From contig JAPWDM010000024.1 of the NCBI GenBank assembly GCA_035578155.1, positions 372,001-436,000 on the forward strand: 64,000 nucleotides of DNA, in the 5' to 3' direction. The position numbers and the translations under genes were made by a program. This DNA comes from Brachynemurus nebulosus. Lineage: Eukaryota > Arthropoda > Insecta > Neuroptera > Myrmeleontidae. Below the pieces are notes generated by a model. It was not told the origin of the DNA. It worked only from the letters and a program-made list of their open reading frames with translations, and did not search any database. The stretch's first letter is position 1, and every line of letters begins with the position of its first letter. Of the stretch, positions 50,301 through 62,152 are shown in pieces.

Positions 50301-51795
50301 TACAATTACAAAAAATTAAAAAATAAATAAAAATAAAATTAAAAATAAAAATAATTATGGACAGTTGACAAATAACAATCTAATAAACATCTGTACAATG
50401 ATATCCAGAATAAAACTGAAATTATTAATCATAAAAAAACATACAATATTTCTTAAAGTAAGTCACTCTTAATTCCTAATACAAATTTCAAATTATTATA
50501 TTAAATAATTTTTTTCAGCTTCTATTATGACAAATACTGGTACATAACCAAATATTTTAATTGTATAACTATAATTTTAATATAATTTTAATCGAAAATG
50601 TATATAATATTACTGACGTACACATTGATATGTGGATATTAAGGTAAACACACATTTAAATACCATAATTTTATTATAATATAACTAATGTAAAAAATTT
50701 TATGTAGATTGAACTTGAAAAGCTTATGAATTAGCGAAATATATATATTGTTCGTTCACTAAAAACATTAAAAATGTTTTAAATTTGTAATTAATTGCTG
50801 GAAAATTCTCCAAAATACCAACACGTTTAGTAATTACTATTCCACCGAACACCTATTTGATTTAAAATTATAATTTATATGTTATTCGTCTGTAAATGTT
50901 TACAGAAATCATCACACAGAGAGTGTGTTTGCTATTGATCTAGACCTGTTTACGGTAACATTGCACACATGTGTGATCACTGATCGCGATCGACTTCTAC
51001 GGTTGTTCTGGCTATTACTGAGATGTTGTGTACTCAGACCGTAAAAGGGTTGATCTTGTTAAAGAAATAACCACTTTTTAATAAAATAAGAAAGAATATA
51101 TTGTATTGACAATGATACGTTTTCTTAGAGACGAATTATAAGGTTTTACGTAAATTGTGCATATAATTACGTAATTTAAAGTGATGAAGCTCGGTTTTGT
51201 TAAATTCTGTGTGTTCTATTTTTCTGACTTCAGAAACAATAAATTAGTTCTCTTACACGCTTCCTATTTTTTTTTTTGCACCCATTTTAGCTTAAAAAAG
51301 ATGAGTTACAGAAGCTGATATGCTAAAAAAGTATTTTGTACTTTCAAAATAGAAAACATGTTTATGTGCACTTGTGCATTTTGTATTTGCATTTTAAATA
51401 CACGTATTTCAAATAACATTTCTGGTGTTATGATCCTAATTATCAAAAATCAAAATAGATATTTGGAACAGAAAATTTGATAGTTCAGGTATTCTGAAGG
51501 TATTCATGGAACAAGTGAAGCAATCATTGAGGACGCAGGACAAAAAAGGGTAAAACATGAAAAAATTAAAAGACTCGAAAAATTCCTTAAGCGTCAAAAA
51601 GATGAAAAAATGTTCCCCAAATATTTGTTATTAACAAATCAAGTATCTGCTAGTTTTTCTAAGATTACCAAAAGCTGTTTACTTTTTACAAGGCGATTTT
51701 GTGTTTTTCTTTTTCTCCACTACACGAGAGGTTTGTATTCTTTCGAACAAATTTGTGTTTGTATATAACGAAAATTTAACGAATAAAACAAGTTA
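47383..51795. other. long gene-poor AT-rich stretch
   Basis: No host gene, RNA gene or transposon ends recognised. An (ATGT)n run lies at about 48005-48036. Three ~37-bp units containing GG(C/T)TAGGTTAAAAGTGATGAA-type sequence lie at 48728-48825. A GC-rich spot with CTGGGGCCC is at 49190-49250. The plus-strand frame at 47787-47981 starts with a hydrophobic stretch but has no other support. Confidence 0.4.
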
Positions 51796-52193
51796 GGATA
51801 AACGGTATAGTTATTGGACGTTGACAGTTATTAGACAAGACACTCTCTTTTGAAGATTATAAGGCTTATAGACTCGTAAAGCAAACTTCCTGATTTTTTA
51901 GTTAAATAGAACCTTCTAGTATCTACAAAACTTGTGGATTGTGGAAATACGCCAGAAATTAACAAATGAAATTTTTGTCCAATAACTGTATTTTTCTACA
52001 CGCACAACTTAATTTTTTTTTTTTTCAGAGACTTACCAATATGTAATATGAAAGTTTTATATGATACATTAAAATAGACAGGTCTTACTTTATTTATGAA
52101 TTTTTTCGTTAAAAATCAAGCTGCAACACGTACTTTTTCTGTACTTTGTTTTGAAAATTTTTCTTAACTGTCCAATAACTATCCCATTTACCC
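51796..52193. mobile_element. 398-bp TA-flanked TIR element
   Basis: Ends GGATAAACGGTATAGTTATT and, read inward, GGGTAAATGGGATAGTTATT continue into GGAC, each flanked by TA (51794-51795 and 52194-52195). A third GTCCAATAACTG motif lies inside near 51978. No coding capacity. Tc1/mariner-like by target duplication. Confidence 0.75.
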
Positions 52194-52339
52194 TAGTATA
52201 ATTTTCTTCCGATGATTTACTTTGATTCCGAGCGTAGGAGAGGAAACGTTACAATTTTCATAAAGCCAACCGTCCCTCCGAATAAAAATTTAAAAATCTC
52301 AAGGAATTATCAAATAAAAAATAGGTGTATTTTAATTTT

Positions 52340-53345
52340 ATTTACAAGGAAACGTATCCAACTGTATCTCTCAAAAATTTTTGAAACTTTGGTGGATTGT
52401 AGATCTTATTAAAAGTAATCACGAGCCATATTTCGTTCGTGCCTATAAGCGGTTTAAGGAAGTGAAACTCACCCCTGAAAATTTGAGTTTTTTTCAATTT
52501 TCTTAAATATCTTGGAAATGGTAAGAGCTTTGGTAGGGAAACTATATATACTTGTAAATGGCACTTTAAGATCTCTATTATGATACCAAAATTATAGTTA
52601 TAAAATCATTGGGGTTTCCCCTAATTTTATCAGGTATTTTTTGGTAAAAGAGGAGACCGTTATGTGTAAATAAAAGAATTTTTAATTAATATATTTGACA
52701 TCACACCAGTTTATTTCTTGTTGCATAAATACACCTTTTGTTAATATTAACTTTTTAACTTTTTGATTTAATAATGAGCAAAAATATGGTCAAAGAATCT
52801 CATATTTTAGCAATGAATTGTTACAAACTTACGATATACTTTAAAATACATAATTTAAAAAGAGCGCTGCACCCCCCCCCCACCCCCCACCGCCCATCAT
52901 ACTTACTGATATCATACAAATCTTATTTACTTATTTATTTGTTTTTATTTATCTATACAATTGTCAATATTTTAAGGTTTGCAATCTACACAATAATGAT
53001 ATTGTTCATAAAAATGTTAAAAATAAAAATACTGTCCACACCAAACACATCTTATAAATGCTGGTTTACCACATACACTCTACTTTGGTGCTCCTCTTTC
53101 TTCTTTGGAAAAGCAATATGTTACAGAATTTTCAAACTTTTTGGTCGTTGGTGAATATATCAGTAGTGTTTTTGGGGGCTTCTAGAACCACCTTCCCACC
53201 TGCCGACTTTTTGAGTGACCTCGGGAGGTGGTAGATAACCTATGCGGGTTCTAGAAACCTCCGGTGGTAGATGTAGTAGTGTTTTGGTCTCAAACCTAAC
53301 CAAACCTAAGGAAATTTCGTCCAATCTAGCCTAACCTAACCTAAC
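52340..53345 (+). repeat. left TIR of the 3.45-kb element
   Basis: Outer end near ACAAGGAAACGTATCCAACT. It ends inward in AAACCTAACCAAACCTAAGG followed by CCTAACCTAACC runs. A segment at 52980-53160 has no clear partner in the right arm, so the arms have diverged by replacement or insertion. Open frame 52774-53154 starts in sequence shared with the right arm (55332-55210) and is a by-product of the repeat. Confidence 0.8.
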
Positions 53346-53384
53346 CTAACGAAACCTAATCTAACCTAAGAATTCAAAATTTCC

Positions 53385-53600
53385 CTAACAGATGGCGCAG
53401 CCACCTTCGAGCCCTGTAAATTCACTACTAGATGTCGCTACTAGTCTGGATCCCTGTGCGTAAGTTTGAGAAATTGTCAATAGATGGCGCAGCCATCTTC
53501 GAGCCCTGTAAATTTCAAGTTTTCACTACTAGATGTCGCTGCCAGTCTGGATACTAGCGATCCCTGTGCGTAAGTTTAAAAAATTATCAATAGATGGTGC
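53385..53600 (+). repeat. ~110-bp minisatellite, about two units
   Basis: AGATGGCGCAGCCA(C/T)CTTC, GAGCCCTGTAAATT, CACTACTAGATGTCGCT and ATCCCTGTGCGTAAGTTT recur in order twice, with a third partial start at 53590. It lies just inside the left TIR. Confidence 0.75.
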
Positions 53601-53911
53601 CGAAAATCCTTCTTGATAGTTAAAAGATGGCGTTGCTCGTCTGAACCACCGGGAACTCTGTACCTTGATTCATAATTTTATCATATTTTTATCTGAAAAC
53701 AGGTTTAAACTCGTATAAATTGTCAGCTGACGTCATTAGAAGGTATACTGATATTAATAACGGAGATTTCTGTCTAATATGCAAAAATGAATTTTATCAT
53801 ATGATTGTATATTTTTATCTAAAAACAGGTTTATACAGATTGTCCTCTAAATAAAAACAATTTCTTTATTTTAATAAATTTATTTTAAAAGAAATATTTT
53901 ACAATAAATAT

Positions 53912-54422
53912 TTAAATGTTATTACAATAATATTTGTATATGGATATAAAATTTTCCATGGCGCAAGTTGCTTCGGAATGATGGCCGCATCGAGGACTAG
54001 TGTATGTTGATGTTATGATTCCCAACTTGGGACAAATTGTTATTTCTTCAAAGTTCATGATGGATGCTGATGGTAGTAGTCGTTTCAAATACCGCACTTT
54101 TTCTTCACCTTTCGTATAGATTATTCGAGTTCCATGTAGATTGTTTACTAAAATGTATTGTAGTTCCTCGTATTCAATATGGCCATCCATCCAGGAGAAC
54201 CCATGATGATTTTTCCGCAACCAACGAGCTGTGTGCTGATCTTTTTCACTTAATCCACAAAACGGTATTGGTGATTTGCATACATAGTGTTGTAGTATAT
54301 AATCTTCACCGTAATTTTCTTCGGAAGAAATGAATTTCAACACGGCCAATTCCTTTATGGAATTTCCCATTTGTTGCTTTTGGAAATCCTTGGAAGTCAA
54401 CAATTGCTGCGTCGGTCTTCAT
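53912..54422 (-). pseudogene. element-encoded gene relic, frameshifted, Cys/His-rich C-terminus
   Basis: Minus-strand frame of about 160 residues. Visible features: SIKELAVLKFISSEE near the start, a central ARWLRKNHHGFSWMDGHIEY, then IIYTKGEEKVRYLKRLLP, and a C-terminal part with CPKLG, CGHH and CAMENF, where Cys and His could bind a metal. An ATG at 54422 opens a different frame with VDFQGF; the two frames meet near 54361, so a single-base shift has broken the gene. From memory this layout recalls a protein recurrent in arthropod mobile or virus-like elements, of unknown biochemical role; I cannot confirm this without a search. Confidence 0.6.
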
Positions 54423-54473
54423 TGTGCGTTGTCTAGAGCCAAACTGGTTGATTTATAATCGGATTTCGGTGTT

Positions 54474-54648
54474 TTATACATATTTTGTAATAATATTTGT
54501 CAACGGATTATATTGAACCACACGATCATGTAGTAGAAGACAGAATGCTGATGTATTCTCTGGCATCTCCTTCAATGTTTTAAATTCAATTCGAATATCC
54601 ACCGGTCCACTTTTCAATGATTCGTCTTGATGAGAACAATCGATGTTA
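54474..54648 (-). pseudogene. C-terminal fragment of a possible capsid-like protein
   Basis: Minus-strand frame of about 57 codons ending at TAA (54476-54474). It reads IDCSHQDESLKSGPVDIRI, then EFKTLKEMPENTSAFCLLL, then HDRVVQYNPLTNIITKYV. The GPVDIRIEF and HDRVVQYNPLT parts resemble, from memory, the C-terminal strand region of putative double-jelly-roll proteins encoded by virus-like elements in arthropods. The N-terminal bulk is absent: the frame begins directly at the CCTAA-rich inner edge of the right TIR. It lies 52 bp upstream of the next relic on the same strand, as neighbouring genes of one element would. Confidence 0.45.
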
Positions 54649-54649
54649 G

Positions 54650-55126
54650 GTTAGGTTAGTCTAGATTAGCCCAAATTTCCTTAGGTTCGGTTAGGTTTGA
54701 GACCAAAACACTACTCCACCCACCGCCGGAGGTTTCTAGAACCCGCATAGGTTACCTAGCACCTCCCGAGGTCACTCAAAAAGTCGGCAGGTGGGAAGAT
54801 GGTTCTAGAAGCCCCCAAAAACTACTACTTATATCCACTTTTATACTATCCATACTTGAACAAATTTTGAAAACGAGGCGACGAAAACTGATTGTGAGCT
54901 AGAGACTGAAGTTTTAGAATATTGTTATGGCGATGTAAATCAACATCATATACTCATTTAGAATTACATTATCCGAAAATAATCTGATAAATTGTTTCCA
55001 GAGGCGATATGCATAAACATCCAGAGGTTAAAATATTGACAATTGTATAGATAAATAATAAAAATAAATAAATAAATAAGTAATTAAGATTTGTATAGAT
55101 ATATAGAGATAGATTATAATTAAATA

Positions 55127-55182
<56 letters not shown>

Positions 55183-55795
55183 ATAAATAGAGAGATTTTC
55201 AAAGTATTGAAGGAGGGGGGGGGGGGGGGTGCAGTGTATTTTTCTGTCTAAATTATGTATTTTAAAGTATATCGTAAGTTTGTAACAAATCATTACTAAA
55301 ATACGAGATTCTTTGACCATATTTTTGCTCATTATTAAATCGAAAAGTTACAGTTTTTCCCAAGTTAATATTAGCAAAGGGTGTATTTATGCAACAAGAA
55401 ATAAACTGGTGTGATATAAAATATATTAATTAAAAATTCTTTTATTTACACATAACAGTCTCCTCTTTTACCAAAAAATAATGGGTTGGGGGTGGGGGAT
55501 GAAACCTCAATGATTTTATAACTTAAATTTTGGTATCATAATAAAGATCTTAAAGTGCCATTTACAAATATATGTAGTTTCCCTACCAAAACTCTTACCA
55601 TTTCCAAGATATTTAAGAAAATTGAAAAAAACTCTAATTTTCAGGGGTGAGTTTCACCCCCTTAAACCGCTTAAGGGCACGAACGAAATATGTCTTGTGA
55701 TTAGTTTTAATAGGATCTACAATCCACCAAGGTTTCAAAAATTTTTGAGAGATACAGTTGGATATCTTTCCTTGTTAGTGTGTTAATGAAAAATT
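54650..55795 (-). repeat. right TIR of the 3.45-kb element
   Basis: Inverted partner of 52340-53345. Inner edge GTTAGGTTAGGTTAGTCTAG; outer end AGATACAGTTGGATATCTTT near 55775. It contains a (TA)n tract (55131-55179) and a poly-G run (55214-55230) corresponding to the poly-C run at 52871-52890 on the left. Confidence 0.8.
55131..55179. repeat. (TA)n microsatellite
   Basis: About 49 bp of TA, present only in the right arm. Confidence 0.95.
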
Positions 55796-56746
55796 AGATA
55801 TTCTTACAGTTGGAAACCTGAACAAAAGGAACAGCTAGGTTTACGTAAAAATCTTACAAAATGAAAATTATATTTTAAATTATGGGATCGCTGTGAATAA
55901 CAATAAAAACGTTATATACCACACTTCTACTGTTTGTTGGATTTTATATATTTTATTATGTGACTAAATAGAAGAATGTCGAACATCTTTATAATATTCT
56001 TTATAATATTCCCAGCACCACCACTGGTGCTATAACGATGATGTTACAAGTAACATCATCCTGATAACTGTAGTTTACCATGTACTATGTATATATGAAC
56101 CGTGAACATTTAGCTGTCAACTATTAAACGAATGAGTGTAAAATACTCCCGGAAAGTAACTAGTTTTTCTTCACAGCGCTCCCATTGTTTGTTTGATTTT
56201 ATATATTTGACGATATACATAATTGTAAAGAAAAATATTTAACGTCGTATAACGTTTTCAGAGCTCCCATAAAATCGGTTTAATATATTTGTTAAATAAA
56301 AAGTTTATATATTTGCTATAACTTAATTACTAGAAATTTGGACACAGTATTGCTTTTTTTATTTTTACATTTTATCATGTATATGCAAGGCTACAACTAT
56401 CTATAATTCTATCATGTAGAACTTTGGAGCTCTTGGTGTAGATCAGAAATATATAAAAAATATGTTAAAATTGCTATAAAATTTGAGATATCCCTTATCA
56501 CAAATGTTTTTTAATTCATTAAATACGTGATTGTAGGTATGTTAAAAATACTAAAGACGTAATAATAAAAATAAAAGAAAATCTGTGAAATAAACATTTA
56601 TTTTTACTTATTTATTCACATTTATTTACTTGTTTATATATTCCACATAATGATAATTGTATGTTATATTTTGTAATCATCTGTTTAGGTATTTTGAAAT
56701 TATCCGATTTCGATTGTTATGATCACTTCGTTATTTTCTGATATAT
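55796..56746. other. no gene recognised
   Basis: AT-rich. A short inverted repeat ATGATGTTAC...GTAACATCAT lies at 56038-56057. Nothing else seen. Confidence 0.45.
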
Positions 56747-56750
56747 TTAA

Positions 56751-57675
56751 CCCTAGAATCATACGTTGGTCTACGAGTCAAGTTAATCATACATCGGCGT
56801 CATTTTGACGAATGAACTTTTTACGGGGAGTTTTAGAGTTTATTTGCAAAAAACATTTTTTTTACATAACAATACTACAAAAGCGAACAAAATAGTTAAA
56901 AAAAATTGGATTTGGAAAAATTTCTTAATATAAATATTTATTAATTTTTTTAATAATTTTATCAAAGCATATTTTCATTATAAAAATTAAAAAATAGATA
57001 AATACATCAATTGTATCATAAAACATGTCTTTCAAATAATTAATTTATGAACTATTATGAGTCAGTGGACATGTGTGACTTTATAGAATGTGAAATTTCT
57101 CAGTCATAAATATTCCTATAGATATGTAGTTATTTCCCCATTAGGCACATTTGTACATTTTCTAAAATTTGTTAGTAATTTTTCGAATAAGATCTCAAAA
57201 AATAATAAAAATTAAAATATTTTCCACAAAATAAATTGTTAACCTTTTATTAAGTCATTCGAAACCCATTCTTTAGTTTTCAATTCAATATATTAAAATT
57301 TCAGTATTATATCGTCTCTATAAGTCAAACAGCTGTAATCATCTTTCACATTATCATAATCATTGAATAAATTAATTATAACATCCATATCTTTAATAAA
57401 TTTTAGAAAAATTAGGAAAACTTTTTTTGTATGTGGAGTACAAAATCTTTAAAAAAACACATGGGTTAATCATACATCGTCGTCCTTTTGACGCACACTA
57501 TTTCAGTATAAAAAAACGACAATAGCTAAAAACAAAATTTATACGTCTTATGTGTTATAATAACAAATAAATTAGATAACAGAATTTTCACAGCAAGCAG
57601 GCAACGACAAGTTGTAGTATTGGAGCAGGTAGAGAAGTTCGTTCGTCGTTTTGACGAGTACGTATGATTCTAGGG
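56751..57675. mobile_element. piggyBac-like non-autonomous element, TTAA-flanked
   Basis: Flanked by TTAA at 56747-56750 and 57676-57679. Ends CCCTAGAATCATACG and its exact complement form a 15-bp inverted repeat with the CCC start typical of piggyBac. Subterminal motifs AATCATACATCG(G/T)CGTC and TTTTGACG recur near both ends (56798, 57467 and 57645). About 925 bp, AT-rich inside, no transposase. Confidence 0.85.
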
Positions 57676-57679
57676 TTAA

Positions 57680-58073
57680 GCATCTGTAATCAAAAGAAGT
57701 GGCAGTAAAAACTACTGTGCACCTTCATAGTAACACAGTGACTAACTATATTTTACAACTCTAGCATTATATGTAGCTTAAAATTATCATATTAATTTTT
57801 AATTCTAAATTATATCAATACTTATTTCCATATTAGTATACTTATAAAAAATTTTGCAAATTTCAATTTCAATCATACATCTGTCAAATCATTTCAAACA
57901 CACACAAATTATGATAATAATAATTATTATACATGTTGTTACAAGTTCCTTACATTATTAGTACAGTTTAGTAGTCATTACAGATGATAAAAAATACGCC
58001 ATATAAGAAAAAAAAAGAGAAATGTCACTGAGGTTTCAGAATATCGAGATACATTTATATCAATTACCATCTC
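57680..58073. other. no gene recognised
   Basis: AT-rich spacer between two transposons. Confidence 0.5.
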
Positions 58074-58076
58074 TTA

Positions 58077-58593
58077 GGCTGTATACACAATCAATGAAAT
58101 AAGGAATAAGAAATAAGAAATAAAAAATAAGATGTATGCCATCTAGTGACGTTGAATGGAACTTTAATGAAATAAGGAATAAGGAATAAGGAATAAGAAA
58201 TAAGAAATAAGAAATAAGAAATAAGAAATAAGGAGTATGCCATCTAGTGATGTTGAATGGAACTTTAACGTAACTGGTCATAGATATAAATATGTAGGTA
58301 TTTTTTTACGTCAAAATTCGTGATTTTTTCACTTAGTGACAAAAAAGTCACCACAAGCGTTACTTTTTCATGAATTCTGATGTCAAAAATACCTAAATTC
58401 AAATCAAAAATACATTTACCCATGAGCAATTAAGTTTTAAAGTTTCATTCAACGTCATTAGATGGCATACTCCTTATTTCTTATTTCTTATTTCTTATTC
58501 CTTATTCCTTATTTCTTGTTTCATTCAAGTTCCATTCAACGTCACTAGATGACATACTTCCTATTCCTTATTTCACTGATTGTGTAGACAGCC
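58077..58593. mobile_element. 517-bp foldback MITE, TTA-flanked
   Basis: Ends GGCTGTATACACAATCA and, read inward, GGCTGTCTACACAATCA are inverted repeats flanked by TTA (58074-58076 and 58594-58596). The pairing continues inward through runs of AATAAG units, TGCCATCTAGTGACGTTGAA and GGTATTTTTTTACGTCA, so the whole element folds. TTA duplications and GGC ends fit PIF/Harbinger MITEs. The AATAAG runs have expanded separately in each arm. Confidence 0.8.
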
Positions 58594-59065
58594 TTAGTCA
58601 CTGCTGTCACAGACCAGGATTAAACCGTTACCCTATTGTATAAAGAGCGAAACGCTAAAAAAGTAATCTATGGGCTTTACACAAAACTGAAAAATGACTT
58701 ATGCTAGGCGTACTCCTAAGATGCTGTCTAACGTGATAAACGAAATACGAAATGCGAAATATATTTTTTCTCAAAATGGTACAATATTTTACAAAATTTT
58801 AATGTAATTACAATACTTGACTTAATTCTAGGTACCTACAACTAGTGCTTAACCCTAACCTAATATGCACAATTCTAAATAATACAATACATTAAAAACA
58901 ATTATTATTAGTGACTCCATAGAAAGGAAAATTTTCAAAAAACCTTTAAACATGAATAATTAAAAATAATAATAAAGATTTAACCTAAAACACTTACGCA
59001 CACACTTTTTCTTCATTTACTCCGTCCGCACTTACACATTTGACCACCCCCGGGGTCGAGGGCAG
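58594..59065. other. no gene; probable 3' flank of a LINE relic
   Basis: AT-rich. On the minus strand this lies directly downstream of the reverse-transcriptase tail described next and may be its 3' untranslated region; no poly-A end is certain. Confidence 0.35.
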
Positions 59066-59378
59066 TCACGGTGGGGAAATATTCTTCGGCAGAATGAACT
59101 TCTTGCTCCGCTTGGACTTAAGTGTCTTTGAAGGCAAGAGCATGTCAGCAATCCGGTCGTTGTGGTGAAGACGGCATCTGGCCAAGTGGCGTGATGCTAG
59201 CGATAGAATGTGGTCAAGAACAGGCGTGCCACCTGTTTCTTGATGTAGTTGACGTACCGGCGTACGTCGCGGGGCGTTCAGGATTCAGGATCGAAACAAT
59301 ATTATATACGTTATATACGAAGCCTGAATCTTTGCAGTCACACAGTTATGTGATTGGTGGTTACCATAACACTGATGT
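59066..59378 (-). pseudogene. LINE (Jockey-like) ORF2 C-terminal relic
   Basis: The minus strand, GC-richer than its surroundings, reads ILNAPRRTPVRQLHQETGG, then LDHILSLASRHLARCRLHHN, then DRIADMLLPSKTLK, ending at TGA (59068-59066). NAP, a conserved hydrophobic-Ser-Arg helix and a His-Asn step followed by a basic tail match the region after the reverse-transcriptase domain in Jockey-type non-LTR elements. Upstream, KIQASYITYI continues the family pattern but an in-frame TGA and a 7-bp duplication (ATCCTGA twice) break the frame near 59290. Only about the last 100 residues remain. Confidence 0.6.
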
Positions 59379-59739
59379 GTTACGGTAACCCTCATAAAAC
59401 TATAAAAAAAATTATGTGCCCAATCAATATATGTTGATTAATTTGATATTTAGAATTTATATATAGAATTTTATGATTTTCGGAATCCTATTATTCTGTA
59501 ATTCCTTTTTTCAAAATTTTTTAACTTTTTTTTTTACACTATCGAGAAAAAAGTAAAAAATTATATAAGACAAGCTTTTAAAACATTGTTCTGAGTGAAC
59601 TAACTTTTGAAAAAAATTAAGAAATTTGCTGAATTTCTTTACAGTAAATGCTTCATCGTTTTTATGGTTGCAATGACAATATTATTTACGTCTTTCTTTT
59701 TTCAGAATAAAAATTAACTTTATAAGAACACGTCATCAC
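59379..59739. other. no gene recognised
   Basis: AT-rich. GGTTACC...GGTAACC at 59361-59390 forms a 14-bp hairpin with one mismatch. Confidence 0.45.
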
Positions 59740-60112
59740 CGATTTTGAAAATTTGTTCACTGTTAGAGAGCTAAACTATTATAGATGGATATAAGTAATG
59801 TTGTATAAGAGGTCCGTCAGGGTCCAGGGGTGCCAAAAACGCTAAAAATAAACTATCCAACCGATTTTGAACATTTTTTTCACCTTTAAAAGTTAAACTT
59901 TTTTAAATGAATATATGCTATACTATATGAGATCCGCTCAGGTCCGGGGGCCCCAAATGCCAAAAATTAACTACTCAACCGATTTTGAAAATTTTTTCAC
60001 TATTAAAAAGCTAAACTATTTTAGATTGATACAGATTGTTATATGAGATCCGTCAGTGTCCAATCTTTGAAAATTTACTATGCTATACAGGTTCTACGAC
60101 AAGGGTATTTTC
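59740..60112 (-). mobile_element. head plus ~120-bp repeats, inverted copy
   Basis: The plus strand carries three degenerate reverse-complement units of the 10.5-11.7 kb repeat (ACCGATTTTGAAAATTT, then ACTGTTAGAGAGCTAAACTA, then GGTCCGTCAGGGTCC). They end at the reverse complement of the shared head: GAAAATTTACTATGCTATAC followed by CGACAAGGGTATTTTC. The order therefore matches that at 10025. Confidence 0.65.
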
Positions 60113-60326
60113 TGTCTACAACATATCAAACTATTGTCTATTTCTATTTCCAGTACTTCATTTGTTATGTTGCAAAGATATCATGACAATATGTATAATC
60201 ATATGTGTAACGTTTCAAATTTGTCTATTCATATGTGATGACGTTTTTGGATATACGTATGAATGTAACCAATACGCAGATATATTAGAACAACTAACAC
60301 ATACATACAAACTTACCTGCCTATAT

Positions 60327-61149
<823 letters not shown>

Positions 61150-61400
61150 TTTATTTTATTCGTTAAATTGTCTTAAAACCGTATTACACTTGAGTTTTAT
61201 ATCTTTTCTGAATAAATTTGTGTTTTCTACAACTCAAATTTCTTCCCTCAAAGCAATTTAACTCGAAGAACTGTCAACCCAAAAACGTTCAGCTTCGCTG
61301 TCGCGTTTTTGTTAGTTGGAAGTTTTTCTCGTTAAATTGCTAGGTAACAAATTTTCGTTAGACAAACCTGAATTTATTTGGAAAAATATAAACCTCTTGT
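61150..61400 (+). repeat. ~250-bp dispersed repeat, copy 2
   Basis: Direct copy of 46720-46985, slightly better conserved, with GAAGAACTGTCAACCC and GTCGCGTTTTTGTTAGTTGG. Confidence 0.7.
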
Positions 61401-62152
61401 GTAATAATAAATGAAAATTTTTAACAAAAACTAACATTTTATTATACTAATGTATTCACTCACTGTTATTATTTAATTAAAAAATATCTTTTTTAACAAA
61501 TAAGCACATGGTCATAAATGAGCTGTAACGTCACATTCTTCTATGCTTCAATACCTTCGCCACTACGGTCGCTTGCGCTTCTTTAAATACCCGTGATACC
61601 GATTTCGATCATAACCACGGAGACTAATCCAATTTTTTACTAGTTATAAAAAAAATAACGAGCTTTTTTCTTGTTGTTAGTTACAGAACGCCTGTTACTA
61701 TATTTAGAGAATGTAAATATGTATAACTGTTCTCGCGAAAATTTTGAGAACAAATATGATAGTAAATTAATTTTTTCTAACAATTTTTGGCATTATTTTT
61801 AAAAATGAAAAATATATACATGCATAATGCATGTAAGCATATTTTAAAATAGTTTCCGAAAATTGATCAAATACCCTATATGTGTAACATATTTGGGCTA
61901 CTTATTAAACAAAATTCAAATACTAGCAAATAATTAAGATCAATACAAGCTGAGTTTCCTTTTCATCCCATATAAGTATCTCATAAACCATTCCAAAGTA
62001 TACAAAGTTTTCGTTTGTAAAAAATCATTCCTTAACAAACAAGTTACTAACATGGATAATAAGCCTACAAAGACTCATTATAAACATATTAACGAGGTCT
62101 CTTACTAACTGATTAAATTTTTTTATTATTAGATTTGACTTTGAAACCCTTT
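61401..62152. other. no gene recognised
   Basis: AT-rich except a slightly GC-richer patch at 61540-61625. No coding signal. Confidence 0.45.

Larger units (their letters stand above)
52340..55795. mobile_element. 3.45-kb element with ~1-kb TIRs and two gene relics
   Basis: The two TIRs (52340-53345 and 54650-55795) face each other and share long blocks in order: ATCCAACTGTATCTCTCAAA, TGGCACTTTAAGATCT, ACCAGTTTATTTCTTGTTGC, a poly-C run, a TCTATACAATTGTCAATATT block, GACTTTTTGAGTGACCTCGG and a CCTAA-rich inner edge. Between them are a minisatellite and two minus-strand gene relics. Long TIRs plus adjoining capsid-like and accessory-like relics suggest a decayed Polinton/Maverick-like or related virus-like element, much shorter than intact ones (15-20 kb). 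That class is inference. A solo end lies at 5266-5403. Confidence 0.65.

Noticed and set aside
52774..53154. 126-codon plus-strand frame and its minus-strand twin at 55120-55332
   Set aside because: Both start in the same TIR sequence and diverge where the arms diverge; they are by-products of the repeat.
53309..53370. true telomere repeat array (CCTAA)n
   Set aside because: Only a few degenerate units at the inner TIR edges; far too short and imperfect for telomeric sequence.
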